Assembly: GCA_947624465.1 (NCBI GenBank) | Contig: CANQKJ010000135.1 | Coordinates: 1-6,056, forward strand | From: an uncultured Oscillospiraceae bacterium | GTDB lineage: Bacteria > Bacillota > Clostridia > Oscillospirales > Oscillospiraceae | Length of the DNA stretch: 6,056 nt | Reading direction: 5' to 3' | In this document: piece by piece, positions 5,648 to 6,056 of the stretch | Position numbering within the stretch: the first letter of the stretch is position 1 | Layout: each line of letters opens with the position of its first letter | Program-made: the position numbers and the translations under genes | The notes under the pieces: model-generated | What the model was told of the DNA's origin: nothing | Database searches by the model: none | The model's input: only the letters and a program-made list of their open reading frames with translations

Positions 5648-6056
5648 CTATTTCAGGACCACGCTCTTCTCTCCCAGGGTCTCCCGCAGCTCGGCCAGCA
5701 GGGCCTCGTGGACGACGCACCGGGTGGAGAGCTTTTTCCCCACGTCCGCCAGATAGACCACGGCGGGAGACTTGCCGGGGAACATACTCATCAGCTTTTT
5801 CAGCCAGTCCAGGGAGGCCCCGCCGTCGGGCAGCCTGATCCACAGGGTCCTGCCCTCCGGGGACTCCTGGGGCCGGGGGACCTCCGCGCCGTCCAGGGGG
5901 ACCACCCGGTCCACCACCAGCTGAGGCTCCTTCTCGTCCCGGACAGACACCCGGCCGGTGACCGCCACCGGGAGGTTTGCCTTCCAGTAGGGGCCGCTGT
6001 CGGCCAGGATCCTGGCGAACACCATCAGCTCGATGGCGCCGGTGGCGTCCTCCAGC
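5648..6056 (-). CDS. dnaE: DNA polymerase III subunit alpha, C-terminal fragment (cut by window edge)
   Basis: The minus-strand frame is open from the right edge of the window to TAG at 5650-5648, giving about 135 C-terminal residues of the replicative polymerase catalytic subunit (a cytosolic protein of roughly 1,150 residues). The first codons read LEDATGAIELMVFARIL, the OB-fold motif of DnaE (family form: EDxTGxIExxVFxxxL). Then come VAVTGRVSVRDEKEPQLVVD, which continues the OB fold, and a C-terminal domain with LWIRLP, FPGKSPAVVYL and the ending LGEKSVVLK, as in Firmicutes DnaE. The ATG at 6025 lies inside the OB motif and is not the start. cls follows after 34 nt. Which DnaE subtype this is (DnaE1 or DnaE3) cannot be settled without the rest of the gene, but it is not PolC, which ends differently. 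Confidence 0.92.
   Translation of the reverse strand, partial: LEDATGAIELMVFARILADSGPYWKANLPVAVTGRVSVRDEKEPQLVVDRVVPLDGAEVPRPQESPEGRTLWIRLPDGGASLDWLKKLMSMFPGKSPAVVYLADVGKKLSTRCVVHEALLAELRETLGEKSVVLK

Noticed and set aside
3934..5838. A 634-codon open frame on the + strand opposite cls and dnaE
   Set aside because: It starts inside purD, reads through the terminator and lies antisense to two well-recognised genes. Its product is rich in Gly, Val, His, Gln and Pro with no domain pattern. Long antisense frames are expected where codons mostly end in G or C.

Overview
The window is a GC-rich, densely coding piece of bacterial chromosome with strongly GC-ended codons. The protein sequences look like Clostridia, most likely the Oscillospiraceae gut group (Flavonifractor, Lawsonibacter or Pseudoflavonifractor-like). 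This placement rests on three things: the split arrangement of the last two purine-synthesis enzymes, the Firmicutes-type DnaE C-terminus, and a PurD variant I associate with that group from memory. It is an inference, not a database match.

Left part (1-4013, all on +): a purine-biosynthesis cluster carrying two passenger genes. It opens with the 3' two thirds of a PurO-type IMP cyclohydrolase. A 42-codon micro-ORF overlaps its stop codon and looks like the fused two ends of a larger gene. Next come a GNAT acetyltransferase and an ASCH-domain protein that overlap each other by ATGA. A free-standing AICAR transformylase (PurH without its N-terminal cyclohydrolase domain) and a complete PurD follow. 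All neighbours are 0-41 nt apart and no internal terminator was seen, so they probably form one transcription unit whose promoter lies left of the window.

Middle (4027-4065): a perfect 19-bp inverted repeat with A and T tracts on its outer edges forms a bidirectional terminator between the two converging gene sets.

Right part (4072-6056, all on -): the C-terminal end of DNA polymerase III alpha (dnaE) enters from the right edge. It is followed after 34 nt by a complete three-membrane-segment cardiolipin synthase with two intact HKD motifs.

Together PurD (step 2), the AICAR transformylase (step 9) and the cyclohydrolase (step 10) cover three of the de novo IMP steps. The final two steps, normally one bifunctional PurH protein in bacteria, are divided between a bacterial-type transformylase and a cyclohydrolase of the family first described in archaea. 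No RNA genes, CRISPR arrays, insertion sequences or riboswitches were seen, and no gene-free stretch exceeds about 60 nt. The least explained items are the micro-ORF and the GNAT-ASCH pair inside the purine cluster.
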